Source: Pomphorhynchus laevis
Lineage: Eukaryota > Acanthocephala > Palaeacanthocephala > Echinorhynchida > Pomphorhynchidae
Direction: 5' to 3'
Assembly (NCBI GenBank): GCA_012934845.2
Contig: WNNJ02001624.1
Coordinates: 58,718 to 122,717, forward strand
DNA: 64,000 bases
Numbering within the stretch: position 1 is the first letter of the stretch; the number at the start of each line of letters is the position of its first letter. The notes under the pieces are model-generated. The model was given only the letters and a program-made list of their open reading frames with translations. It ran no database searches and had not been told where the DNA came from. Below, one piece after another: positions 49,600 through 59,773 of the stretch. Made by a program: the position numbers and the translations under genes.

Positions 49600-51696
49600 A
49601 TGCAAAAGTCACAAAAACAAGGTAGCATCGAAGATATGGTTGACAAAGAACTGAGCACCTTTAAAGAAAAACTTACTGACAGGGAAGATAATGAGATGAT
49701 CCATCTGACCACTGACGTATTCCTGACAGCAGAAGAACTCGAAAACGTTAATGAATCCTCCATTCCAAAAGACCTTTCCATTCCATCCAAAAAACAACAG
49801 CAGGAAGGTCTCAATCAGGGTTACAGCGAAGGTTCGCCTCTTAATATGGCGAAATGTGTCGATGACCTGACAATCTCTCATCCGTCTCCAAACCACTTAG
49901 TCTTAACGGAGGAATTTTATTCACGAAATAATGGTCATTACAGCGACGCAGAAAGCCAACACGCGCCATCCAAACGAATTGTATCGCAAAGTCATTCACG
50001 TCCTATCGGTTTCCCCAATATAGGCAACAGTTGTTTTTTGAACGATATCCTGAGGCCCCTCTTTTGCCTCGATATGTTCATGATCCATGTTCGCACACAA
50101 TACGCTTTCAGCGAGATTCTTAATTACATTAGGAAAAAACGGGAATCAATTGACAATCAACCATTTGGCGTAACACGATTCACAGTCAAAGCAATCAGAA
50201 ATCGAAATCGGCAATATCGTACGGTTACGCACCCGCCTACTGACATTGAAAACCGCGTCGTTACATTTTTGGGACATATGAATTGCCTCGCCGACATATT
50301 AGAACATGCAAATAGTAAACAGGGCACAGTCAAGAGAGCCATACGGGGTATACTGGACCTGACCCCACTCGAGAAACTTAGACAACATGACGCACACGAG
50401 ATGTTGCTCTCTATTTTTGACCTACTACCCAGTTGCGACGACCTCTTTTCGTTTACGGTGTGTAATACCCTACGATGCACTCACTGTGACGCAGTGACTC
50501 GATCAGAAGACGTGAGTTTCGATCTCTGTCTTGGTACCAGATTGGGCGGGGCCATGAAAGTCAAAGACGCTAACTCAATCCCACAGCCACGGCCCGAATG
50601 GAAAACTGACTATCCAGATGAGTGCGATCTAAATGCCTGTGTGCAAAAGAGGTTTGGTGATGAGATGGTTGACGGTTTCTTGTGCATCCATTGCGGGAAG
50701 TATGGTGTAAAGATCAGCCGAAAAATTAACTCACTTCCGTCAATGTTGATAATCTCCTTGCTGCGCTTCGGAATCGAGCCATGTCCTTACTCGAATGTGT
50801 TTGACGCAAGTACTCGGGACTGCAGCCGTGACATTGTTACTTCAAAGCTCATGACAAAGGTAGCTATTCCAGAACATCTAAATATGTATGATTATTGTGT
50901 ACAACCCTCGTTACCCACTGAATATATACTCCACGCGATAGTCAGCCACGAGGGGTTCTGTCCGAAGTTTGGTCACTACATCTGTGATGCCAGGCTGCAA
51001 GTACCCTGTGCACAGATACCACACGGATCTAAGAACAACGACCCCGTCATTCGTTGGTTTACTTTTAACGATGACGTTGTGGACCGGTACAAGGACTTTA
51101 GCAAGTTACTGCAGGATCGGCAAAGGTCCGCATACATCTTGTTTTATCAAATAAGTGATAAAGCCGCAAACAAAAATATGTGCAATGTAGAGATGCACTT
51201 GACGAATAAATACAGGGATCTTTGTAAGAGTCAAGTTTACTCAGAACAAACGAGCGGCGTGATGTTTTGCCCCGAGGCCGAAAAGTGCAAAAACAGGAAG
51301 GGGTCAAGCGAGAATCAGAGCGAAGCCCCCGACGAAAAGACGATGATGACGGGGACTGAAGAAAGAAGTGACGTCCGCTCGGCGGCGACTGGCAGCAGTA
51401 AAGCGCGAAAAGGATCCAAGCGGAAATCCAAATCAGACAGAAAGCGATCAAAGAAAGTGGGGAGGAAAGAGAATATGAACGGAAAATCGGCGTCGAGTGA
51501 AAAGAACGACATAAAACGTAAGAAGATAATCGAATCGGAACAACCGAAAAAGGATGCGAAAGTCGAGACAGTGAATGGTAAGAAAAGCAGCTTCGGTAAT
51601 CCCATCGAAAAGACAAAAAAGAAGGAGGAAGTCATGAAGCCGCTCACAATGACGGACAATGAAGAGACTGACACAATAGAGGGCGCAAAACATTAA
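49600..51696 (+). CDS. Ubiquitin-specific protease carried by RLE-A
   Basis: 698 codons from an ATG, open without stops (the frame is open back to about 49480). Residues 1-135 are low complexity. The USP catalytic domain starts at GFPNIGNSCFLND (Cys 145, the Cys box), with LRQHDAHEML (~261-269) as QQD-box, zinc-ribbon pairs CTHC (293-296) and CIHC (362-365), SLPSMLIISLLRF, the His box FGHYICD (His 459), then WFTFNDD (Asp/Asn box) and AYILFYQ. USPs remove ubiquitin from proteins. The tail (~575-698) is Lys/Ser/Glu-rich with RKSKSDRKRSKK, a likely nuclear signal. All catalytic parts look intact, unlike the decayed host element. Confidence 0.92.
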   Translation: MQKSQKQGSIEDMVDKELSTFKEKLTDREDNEMIHLTTDVFLTAEELENVNESSIPKDLSIPSKKQQQEGLNQGYSEGSPLNMAKCVDDLTISHPSPNHLVLTEEFYSRNNGHYSDAESQHAPSKRIVSQSHSRPIGFPNIGNSCFLNDILRPLFCLDMFMIHVRTQYAFSEILNYIRKKRESIDNQPFGVTRFTVKAIRNRNRQYRTVTHPPTDIENRVVTFLGHMNCLADILEHANSKQGTVKRAIRGILDLTPLEKLRQHDAHEMLLSIFDLLPSCDDLFSFTVCNTLRCTHCDAVTRSEDVSFDLCLGTRLGGAMKVKDANSIPQPRPEWKTDYPDECDLNACVQKRFGDEMVDGFLCIHCGKYGVKISRKINSLPSMLIISLLRFGIEPCPYSNVFDASTRDCSRDIVTSKLMTKVAIPEHLNMYDYCVQPSLPTEYILHAIVSHEGFCPKFGHYICDARLQVPCAQIPHGSKNNDPVIRWFTFNDDVVDRYKDFSKLLQDRQRSAYILFYQISDKAANKNMCNVEMHLTNKYRDLCKSQVYSEQTSGVMFCPEAEKCKNRKGSSENQSEAPDEKTMMTGTEERSDVRSAATGSSKARKGSKRKSKSDRKRSKKVGRKENMNGKSASSEKNDIKRKKIIESEQPKKDAKVETVNGKKSSFGNPIEKTKKKEEVMKPLTMTDNEETDTIEGAKH

Positions 51697-51802
51697 CAGT
51701 TGCAACACTTTTATGTTGTACTTGTGATTGTATTGTATTTTATAATGTATTTATAATATATTTTATATTTTATATATTTTATATAATATATTTTATATAT
51801 TG

Positions 51803-52372
51803 CAATATATTGGAAAAACATATCAAATGTTAAAAACTAGGTTTAGGCAACACATATATAATATACAGCATAATAGTCAAACTATATTTCATAACCATAT
51901 GAGATTAATAGGACATGATATAAAATATTGTAAATTATTTATTTAAGAACATATTGTTGAAGAAAATAAGACAATATTAAATTAAAAGTTATTAGAAAGA
52001 GAAGATTTTTGGATTAAAAATATTAATTCCATGTACCCATTAGGATTGAATTAGCAGATTCAATTAGCAGGTACAATGAATTAGCAGAAAAAGTATAGTA
52101 AATAATAAACAACTATATTATAATAATCCGGTTAAACTCAAGCCTAGAAGTCATGACGATAGAAAGAATAAAAAAAATAAACTTAAAAATATTAAAAAAG
52201 ATAAGTATATTTATGAACAATTAAAAATATTAAAACAACTTTTAAGAGATAATAAACTAAAAGATCTGTATGTAAATATAAGAAGTTTTTCTAAATATAT
52301 CATTTGTTCAATAAATCAAAGATTAATTAACGAATATGATCGGTTGAGTTGTATAATATACAGTTATTGTAA
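51803..52372 (+). pseudogene. PLE GIY-YIG, 3' piece and linker
   Basis: Continues QYIGKTYQMLKTRFRQHIYN, MRLIGHDIKYCKLFI, then on broken frames EREDFWIKNINSMYPLGLN and a Lys-rich linker. Collinear with 28440-28930 read in reverse. The RT that would follow is not attached. Confidence 0.8.
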
Positions 52373-52458
52373 TTGTTGAAGAATTGCAAGGTAGGGAATT
52401 TATTTGAAAATTTGTAAAATTTTTCAAATAAATTCCTTACCTTGCAATTCTTCAACAA
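52373..52458. repeat. Near-perfect palindrome, ~41-bp arms
   Basis: TTGTTGAAGAATTGCAAGGT leads one arm and ACCTTGCAATTCTTCAACAA closes the other; one mismatch pair (GGG/TCC region) and a 4-base loop. The corresponding single arm is at 28355-28400. A PLE end turned into a fold-back. Confidence 0.85.
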
Positions 52459-52589
52459 AAATGAGTGTGAATTTTTACCAACAGTTTTTGTAATATAATA
52501 TACTATAATCGGACAATAAATGTTAACAATAACAAAATAACAAAATATGTGGCCAATATCGATGGATTATTAGACAGAGTGACTTCTAG

Positions 52590-53686
52590 CTTAACAAGGA
52601 TGAGTACCGGACTTTTATTCCTCGCAAGACATGACAGTCTTTATTTGGTATGCACTGCGTGGGTGGGACGAAGTTATCGTATTTGCTTCGTACATCACCG
52701 GCCTTTTTACGTGCAGGCCTTTTAAGTTTTAAGGCAGTCCTTCGATCTTCTCTGGAGTCACTGTTAAATGTTAGCATTGACGAACAAGCCTGGACACAGG
52801 CGACTCTCCTGATCGCTGTTAGTGGTCTAGGGATTGGTTCTGCCGTCAATACTGCCCTTCCAGCATTCCTGTAATCGGTATCCACAACACAGGGGTTGGT
52901 CGAGCGACTGTTGGCAGGCTACCCCGTTTTCTCGCATACAGTCCCCGAATTCGAGCTGGGAAGGTCGAGGTGGTTATTGAGCCTCAGATCGGATCATCAT
53001 GATAATCCAGTGCGTCAGAAATCTTGGAGTGCCCCGATTCAAAAGCTAATATTCAAGCAGCTATTAGACTTTGCCCCAAACATAACAGAAAGAGCACGAT
53101 TGCTGGCCATGGCCGCACCAGCTGCAGAAGCATTCCTACAGGCAATACCAAACGCGGCAACCGGAATAAGATTAGACGACGAGGGGATTCGCATCTCAAT
53201 TGGCCTTCGTTTGGGATTGCCGCTCTGTGCCTTACATACTTGTAAGTGCGGCGCAATTGTAGATAGACTAGGTCAGCATGAGTTAGACTGCAAAAGGTCT
53301 ATCGGCCGTCACTTCCGACATGCCAAATGAATGGAATAATAAAGGCAGCTTTATCAGCAGCGGGTTACCCCTGCTCTTTGGAGCCCTGTGATATGTCCCG
53401 GACTGACGGTAATAGACCAGATGGGGCTACTTTAGTACCATGGGACTGTGGACGTCTACTAGTATGGGACCATACTTGCGTGAGCACCCTAGCTCCGTCT
53501 CACGTAGATTGTTCTGCAGCAGGTGCTGGAGCTCTGGCCACTGAAGCCGAACGCATGAAACGGATCAAATATACATGTCTGGATTTTTTATATTGCATCT
53601 TCGTCCCAGTAGCTGTCGAGTCAATCGGCGCCTTAGGTTGTGAAGCCACCGCCTTCTTTGAACTAATTGGGAAAATTCACAAATAA
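52590..53686 (+). pseudogene. RLE-C LINE, thumb and endonuclease
   Basis: Open pieces: 52650-52874 (SSLESLLNVSIDEQAWTQAT, LLIAVSGLGIGSA), 52896-53330 (RARLLAMAAPAAEAFLQAIP, ISIGLRLGLPLC, CKCGAIVDRLGQHELDCK = C-x-C...H-x4-C), 53327-53686 (RTDGNRPDGATLVPWDCGR and LLVWDHTCVSTLAPSHV, nuclease RPD...D). This RLE type is very common in animal genomes. Two frameshifts, no RT palm. It ends LIGKIHK-stop and shows no extra cargo. Confidence 0.85.
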
Positions 53687-53699
53687 CATAAATATTGGT

Positions 53700-54030
53700 A
53701 GACTTTTAAATAATTCTAAAAGTAAAGAAATAATGGGATCAAATTTAAGTAAATTATTCCTAAAATATGGTATAAGTTGTTACCGGCATTAGGACGAAAA
53801 TTTGTAATTATAATAAAGAATTGAAATCTATATGTAACGATAATATTAGAAACATCGTAGAAACTGAATGCGATTGCAAAAGTCTTAATTTTGATAAAAT
53901 AAATGAACATATATGCACTCATAATCTAGAATTAATTGAAAACAATGAATTATGGAAATTTTTAAGCAGTATCGTTTATTCTCTGAATATTTTAGTTACA
54001 ACAAATACGAGAGTGTATTTCTAGGTTTCA
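53700..54030 (+). pseudogene. PLE RT N-terminal fragment
   Basis: Frames give LLPALGRKFVIIIKN and EHICTHNLELIENNELWKFL, which resemble the HI.T.DL.II.N..LR.L block preceding the RT in Naiad-like PLEs. A related fragment is at 58255-58370. Confidence 0.5.
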
Positions 54031-54049
54031 TTTTTAGACACTAGGCGTT

Positions 54050-54260
54050 TGCTTTTGTTAGCGCTACATCTATGCTTTGTCGCAGCGAACATACATTTTT
54101 GCCATAGGAGGATGGATCAATTACTGATGCGAGAGTTGCCAGTCTCTTGATGAAAGCACTTGCATATTTTGCTGGCCTGCCTGAGGTGGAAATTACGATC
54201 GGAATAAAGGTTCGTTTTTCGATTTCAATAATTCGCTCAATATATTTCTTTTTTTCTGTT
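54050..54260 (-). pseudogene. RLE-B-type C-terminal fragment
   Basis: Open reading YIERIIEIEKRTFIPIVIST, SGRPAKYASAFIKRLATLAS, YGKNVCSLRQSIDVAL. Aligns with KYEERIHTIEHSSFCPL ... GGAGKSAQA of the intact RLE-B ORF, a third subfamily. Truncated, borders the satellite on its right. Confidence 0.7.
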
Positions 54261-54327
54261 TTCAGAAAAAATTAGTTAGTCCAGTGCAGGATATATCGGC
54301 TCTAGATCGGGGATCTTGTGTAAAAAA

Positions 54328-55460
54328 TTCACGCTGAATGGTATCAATATTTGAGATTAGAAGTAAGCTGATATTAAGATACCTTGCGCTAGCATTTGCC
54401 AGTGCTTGTGCTGATGATCCAATTTGGTGAAGCTATTGTAGTGCTAATTCAGCACTCTAGATGATGTAACTACAGATTTTCTTGTACATCGTACACTTGA
54501 TTCATTCGTTGATTGCCGTCTGCCAGTCCTACTCTGCATCCAGCAGTGGGAGGGATCTGGCACTAATGAGTCATAGTGATGACATAACGGCATTCGTCAT
54601 TATTTCGCGTCGGTCTTATATGATTACTAAAAAAATCACGCGGAATGGTATCATCATTTGAGATTAGAAGTAAACCGATGTTAAGATACCTTGCGCTGAC
54701 ATTTGCCAGTGCTTGTGCTAATTATCCAATTTGGTGAATCTATTGTAGTTCTTACTTTGCACTCTAGATGATGTAACTAGAGATTTTCTAGTACATCATG
54801 CACTTTATATATTCGTTTATTGCCGTCTGCTAGTACTCCTCTGCTTCCACCCGTGGAAGGGAACTGGCACTGGTGTGTCATAGTGATGACGAAACGGCAT
54901 TCTTCAGTCTTTCGCGTCGGGCCTTTATGATTACTAAAAAATTCACGCGGAATTGTATCATCATTTAAGATTAGAAGTAAGCCGATATTATTAAGATACA
55001 TTGCTCTGGCATTTGCCATTGCTTGTGCTAATGATCCAATTTGGTGAAGCTATTGTAGTGCTAATTCAGCGCTCTAGATGATATTACAAGAGATTTTCCA
55101 GTGCATCATGCACTTGATTCATTCGTTGATTGCCGTCTGCTAGACCTTCTCTGCATCCAGCAGTGGGAGGGAACTGACACCAATGAGTCATAGTGATGAT
55201 GAATCCACATTCGTCATTTTTTCGCGTCGTGCATACATGATTACTAAAAAATTCACGCGGAATGGCATCATCATTTGAGATTAGAAGTAAGCCGATATTA
55301 AGATACCTTGCGCTGGAATTTGCCAGTGCTTGTGCTAATGATTCAATTTAGTGAAGATATTGTAGTGCTAATTTAGCACTCTAGATGATGTTACTAGAGA
55401 TTTTCTAGTACATCGTGCACTTTATTCATTCGTTGATTACCGTCTGCTGGTCATCGCACT
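54328..55460. repeat. Satellite, ~306-bp unit, about four copies
   Basis: ATTCACGCGGAATGGTATCA-type starts occur near 54328, 54634, 54941 and 55250, each followed by ATTTGCCAGTGCTTGTGCTA, CTCTAGATGATG and GTCATAGTGATGA segments. Units differ by roughly one base in ten by eye. No ORF. A partial unit precedes the array. Confidence 0.85.
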
Positions 55461-55509
55461 TGATTAACATTTTGTAAATTTGTTGCTTGCCATTTTCGTT
55501 ATATTCGTT

Positions 55510-55790
55510 TGTTTGTTCGGATATCTACCGTTCCCGATATCGTTTGATAATTCAGCATCGCTACTGCAAGGAAACAGGTATCCGATACTCTCTTCCGCCT
55601 TTTCGTCCATTGCCCAATCTGCTGTTGGAGTCATCAGAGTGATTTTGCTTGTTCGGCTATCTCCCGTTTCCAATATCATTTGATAATCTAACATTGCTAC
55701 TGTTGGGAAACAGGCCTCCGTAACTCTCTTCCGCATTTTCGTCTATTTTTTAATCCGCCGTTGAGTCATCGGAGAGGTATGAGATTGTCT
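55510..55790. repeat. Two ~138-bp tandem repeats
   Basis: Units from about 55510 and 55648 share TTTGATAAT, GGGAAACAGG/GGAAACAGG, CTCTCTTCCGC and TTTTCGTC. Distinct from the adjacent satellite. Non-coding. Confidence 0.7.
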
Positions 55791-55869
55791 ATGAAGAGAA
55801 TATCCAAACGCTGATGCAAGCCAGCCAAGTATTTATTCGTTGATCGACATATCTCGAACATACGTCGCC

Positions 55870-56510
55870 TGAACCGCTCAGTGAAGAGGTTAATTTGCAA
55901 TTGGTTCCAGTTTAATACTTAATTGACTAGCACCTAGCGGCCCATGTTTACTTTATATTCACTTAGTAATAATATGGCATAACTCGGAGTAAGAGCAGTG
56001 CCCATGGCGGTTCCTGTTAGTTGCCTGAAGTGTTTGCCTTTAAATTTAAACACATTATTTAAAAACTAATTAAATTTCTCGTTTTTTTCACACAAATTAT
56101 TAGCTGTCATTGCTCTATTTAATGCGTTTAAGCGATCTGCATGTGGAATAGTGGTATAGTGATTTCACGTCCTTTGTGGTTAGCAAATCTGTGGACATGA
56201 TGTTCTTGTTGACCTCATTTAGTTTGTTGGGAAGATCGGTTGTGTTCCATTTTTTCTCTATACTCGCTTAGCTAGTAGAGTTGATGTAATCATTTTGATA
56301 GCATTTCCGTTGTTATCTCAATACAATTGACTATTGGTCGTCCTATTGCAGGTCTACATAATTTGTGGATTTTCGGTAATAAATAATATCTACCGAATTT
56401 GGTTTCAATTGGAATAAGTTGATGCACATCGCTTCCTTGTAGGTATCCTCTACTAATGTGTTCATTAGTGAGATTTATTAAATAACCGCCGTGCTAATAT
56501 TAAAAATAAA
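55870..56510 (-). pseudogene. Classical PLE reverse transcriptase fragment
   Basis: Minus-strand frames give RGYLQGSDVHQLIPIETKFG, RYYLLPKIHKLCRPAIGRPI, later HFRQLTGTAMGTA (motif B region of Penelope-type RTs). A conserved PKIHK start followed by GTAMGTA fits Penelope/Neptune-type elements. The 5' ~220 bases of the coding region are duplicated in reverse at 57060-57286. Confidence 0.78.
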
Positions 56511-57286
56511 GCAACAACACAAAAAACGCGATAGTTAAACAATGTGTAACAAAACACTTTAATTACTATTTGCTTCAAAAAAATACAGGAAATCTTAAGA
56601 TGAGAAAATTTATTCATTTTTAAAATAAATGAACATATATGTACTCATAATCTAGATTTAAATTAGAACACTTATAAATTTTCTTAGAAAATAATATGGC
56701 ATAAATCGGAGTAACAGCTGTGCCCATGGCGGTTCCTGTTAGTTGCATGAAGTGTTTGCCTTTAAATTTTCTAAGAAAATAAATTTTCTTAGAAAATTTA
56801 TAAGTGTTATAGCAAATTACAATTGCTGAAGATGATGCCAGCTAGGCATCGAAATATTCAATTCAATAAATTTTGCGTTGGCTGTTGCCATCTTTCTTCT
56901 AATTTAAATCTAAATTATGAGTACATATATGTTCATTTATTTTAAAAATGAATAAATTTTTTCATCTTAAGATTTCCTGTATTTTTTGAAGCAAATAGTA
57001 ATTAAAGTGTTTTGTTACACATTGTTTAACTATCGCGTTTTTTGTGTTGTTGCTTTATTTTTAATATTAGCACGGCGGTTATTTAATAAATCTCACTAAT
57101 GAACACATTAGTAGAGGATACCTACAAGGAAGCGATGTGCATCAACTTATTCCAATTAAAACCAAATTCGGTAGATATTATTTATTACCGAAAATCCACA
57201 AATTATGTAGACCTGCAATGGGACGACCAATAGTCAATTGTATTGAGACAACAACGGAAATGCTATCAAAATGATTACATCAACTG
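56290..57286. repeat. Fold-back of a PLE 5' end, ~370-bp arms
   Basis: Arms about 56290-56665 and 56915-57286 are near-perfect inverse copies around a ~250-base centre. The centre holds TAGAACACTTATAAATTTTC, a short reversed RT scrap (CCATGGCGGTTCCTGTTAGT) and the CTGAAGATGATGCC...GGCATCGAAATATT hairpin. Confidence 0.85.
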
Positions 57287-57327
57287 AAGATGACTTTTTC
57301 AGAAAATTTATAAGTGTTCTAGCAAAT

Positions 57328-57690
57328 TAAATCAGCTAACTGAGTCTACGTATTGTTATATAATTATAAAATAAACAAAACATAATAATGCTAAATCAAA
57401 ATTTAATAATTAAATAATAAAATTAATAATTGTTTTTAGATTTTCTATAATTTTAATCAAGTTAAAAAAATAAAAATAAAAAATAAAATTTAAAATAAAC
57501 GTCATTTTTATGAATTGACTAATAAATAACAGCGTTGTATCAGAATAAGAATTAGAGGTCATCAGGAGGAACTGCTATGCTATCAGGTTTCGGCCCCTAA
57601 CTCCTCTACCCAACATAGCAGCGGGGCCAAATACATGCTAATGATGTATTTCCTCTGAAATAACTATCTAGTATCTTATTCTAATGCAAA
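57328..57690. repeat. PLE terminal block
   Basis: Well-preserved block with the same order as copy 1 (AAATCAGCTAACTGAGTC to GCAAAGTATATTATTTATT). Both pseudoknot stems are present. It is the 3' flank of the RT at 57696-58105 on the minus strand. Confidence 0.85.
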
Positions 57691-57695
57691 GTATA

Positions 57696-58105
57696 TTATT
57701 TATTCATCCATAAAAATTTGCCACTTAAGAGTTTAAATTTATTCTTTATATTATTGTGTTGATTTATATATTTTACTATTTTCTGCTTGATGTTATTTTT
57801 ATAGTAACCTAGTTTAAAATATGTATCTATTAAATTATTTAAATGATTTTGAAGAAAGCCAATATCATTACATATTGTTGCAATTCTTAAAATTTCATTA
57901 TTTAATGTATTATATTTTATATTATATGGTATGCATGAATGCTCATGCAAAAATATGTTTCTTGTAAATTTAAATATGTCATCTTTACGATATAAATTAA
58001 TAGTAGTTTTAGTTAATGTTAATTTAATGTTCATATCTAGATATACACCTTCTTTATCATTAATATTGGTTTTGTTAAGAATAAGGCTTTCTGGATAATT
58101 GTCAA
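57696..58105 (-). pseudogene. Penelope-like RT, C-terminal part
   Basis: About 137 open codons: YPESLILNKTNINDKEGVYL, MNIKLTLTKTTINLYRKDD, FLHEHSCIPYNIKYNTLNN. Identical by eye to most of 26423-26764. Cut at its 5' side by another PLE end at about 58106, so YIDD is missing. Confidence 0.85.
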
Positions 58106-58400
58106 TCTTCAGCAATTGACAATTACAATTGCTGAAGATGATGCCAGCTAGGCATCGAAATATTCAATTCAATAAATTTTGCGTTGGCTTTTGCCATCTT
58201 TCTTCTAATTTAAATGTTATCACACCGTCGCAATCCTCATTCAAATTCAATTTATTCATAATCTAGAATTAATTGAAAATAGTGAATTAAAGAAAATGCT
58301 ATCAAAAGGGTATAAATATAGATTAAATAATTTTTTACATTTAATGACAACAATGTATTAAAAAACATAATGACAAAAGTAGAAATTGAGGTCACTGCTT
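58106..58400. repeat. PLE end repeat and RT N-terminal scrap
   Basis: 58106-58135 contains TTGTCAATCTTCAGCAATTG inverted repeats, then CTGAAGATGATGCC with GGCATCGAAATATT (stem GATGCC/GGCATC). The TCACACCGTCGCAATCCTCA repeat follows. From 58255, HNLELIENSELKKMLSKGYK-like coding marks a PLE N-terminal piece. Confidence 0.6.
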
Positions 58401-58424
58401 TAATAACCTAGCAAAACCGGCACG

Positions 58425-59773
58425 TCAAAGATGTATATCCCGTCCGCTAGTCACCGAGACGTTCCCTGGAGATGTCCGGTATATTATCCGCATGTTGTGT
58501 CGTTTTTTGGGGCTTCCAATTCTGGAAGGGAAGTCACAACTCGTCGGTGATTGACCGCGCTCACAAGAATATCGTCCACAACTGGCAGCTATACTGAATC
58601 CATCGCTAACGTCGTTATTCTGTATCTGCCAAGCTGCAAAAATATTCAATTCGCCCGCCGTCCAAATGTCAGATGCCTGACGGTTCTCGTTGTCAAAGTT
58701 GGAAAGCCATTGCCGATCGATACTCTCAATCAGCGTCGAGAAAATTGGAATGATCATTTGCTCATAGTACGGCATTTGAACAATGGTTGGACTGCGGAGG
58801 CTGTTATAAAACGTGATCTTTTCAGGATCGCTAAGTAGCACCTGCAACAGTGACGTATTAACTGCCTAGTTTAGGCTCGGGAAGGCAGTCCAATTCCTGC
58901 ATATCACGATGCTCATACAACGTTTCTTCGCGTAGTGAAGCACATCGGCGAGCTCAATGCAGGCAATGTCAGGCTTCACAATTGTTAGGTGAGAATTGAG
59001 CAAATCAAACACCTTATTATCTGGTGTGTGGGTCGAAATTAACTCCACACGAACTCCGTAACTTGTTTGAAACTTATTGTTCCAGTGCTGGACAAGTACA
59101 CTATGAAGTCTGCCATATCATCACATATTTCTTCTATTAAAATGCGTTTTACTCTTATTGTCTGGGAAATCTTAGCGTAAGCGGCTAGTCGACCGTTTAT
59201 ATTTGAAGAAGGCTCAACATCCGTGTTATGTTGAGACACGAACATGTTGACTAATTCCGGTTGGTTTTGAAATAAAACAATATCTGGATTACACGTGCTC
59301 AATGCATAAATGGCATCCTCTGCAGATCCTGTTGATTGAAAATTATAGCTCATAATCAGGGACACGTGCTTTCTGGATATATTAGTGGCAATTTTTGAAT
59401 ACGCATATGATCCATTTGGTAATCTCTTTAGCTCGTAATGAAGAGAACACCTCGAGTAGATCTGCGTATTTCCGTCATCTTCACGCCTAGACTCGGCATA
59501 CATACCGCGACAAACACTGACAGCGTGATCATGGCCGGAGATCACACTAATGTCGACGTTCATCTACGAGCCGGCAGTGCGTCGGGGTCGATCGATGGCA
59601 GCGACCTCAAACGTCAACGATACAAACGGCCTTATAATGAAAGGGTTGGAGTACGAAGGCGGCTGTCTAACCGGATATACGCCCTGTCTTATTGAAACAT
59701 CATCGAGGCTTTCGCTATAGGCGTTTTGTGGATTATGGATGATAATTTCGATTTGGTCGACAGAACAGGACTG
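58425..59773 (-). CDS. RLE-A copy 5, C-terminal tail, unrecognised
   Basis: After PRLNSMGFLIPLQSKQ the frame goes on, with a TGA at ~59772 and a TAG before 59563, through EIIIHNPQNAY and PPSYSNPFIIRPFVSLTFEV. It reaches the open ORF 59039-59563 (ISVISGHDHAVSVCRGMYAE, LHYELKRLPNGSYAYSKIAT, AIYALSTCNPDIVLFQNQPE), then 58866-59048 (HLTIVKPDIACIELADVLHY) and 58425-58847 (MPYYEQMIIPIFSTLIESID). It looks like a folded alpha/beta protein rather than low complexity. I considered TraB and MutS-type domains but neither convinced me. Its position equals that of ubiquilin in sister copies. Confidence 0.6.

Larger units (their letters stand above)
48878..51798 (+). mobile_element. RLE-A LINE, copy 4, with ubiquitin protease
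   Basis: A ~2.9-kb insertion inside a PLE GIY-YIG frame. The empty site is preserved at about 28930-28960 (reverse). ATTG lies at both edges (48874-48877 and 51799-51802), a 4-bp target duplication. Contents: AT-rich 5' sequence, RLE from its CCHC onward (48992-49492), a USP ORF (49600-51696), and an AT-rich 3' tail (TATATTTTATAT). Both modules sit between the same two insertion edges, so the protease moved with the retroelement. 5'-truncated. Confidence 0.9.

Noticed and set aside
49600-51696. The USP ORF as an ordinary host gene
   Set aside because: It lies inside an insertion with an empty site at 28930-28960 and a target duplication, together with an RLE domain. A resident gene would not be missing from the twin segment.
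49609-51708. Open frames opposite the USP gene (five of 86-172 codons)
   Set aside because: Lys/Ser/Glu-rich coding produces long antisense frames. They have no start context or conserved motif of their own.
52590-53686. A further cargo after the RLE-C nuclease
   Set aside because: The frame stops with LIGKIHK soon after the family core; what follows is a PLE fragment in another frame.
58425-59773. TraB-like or MutS-like domain in the RLE-A copy 5 tail
   Set aside because: Short segments such as KPDIACIEL resemble these families, but the surrounding motifs needed for either are not there.
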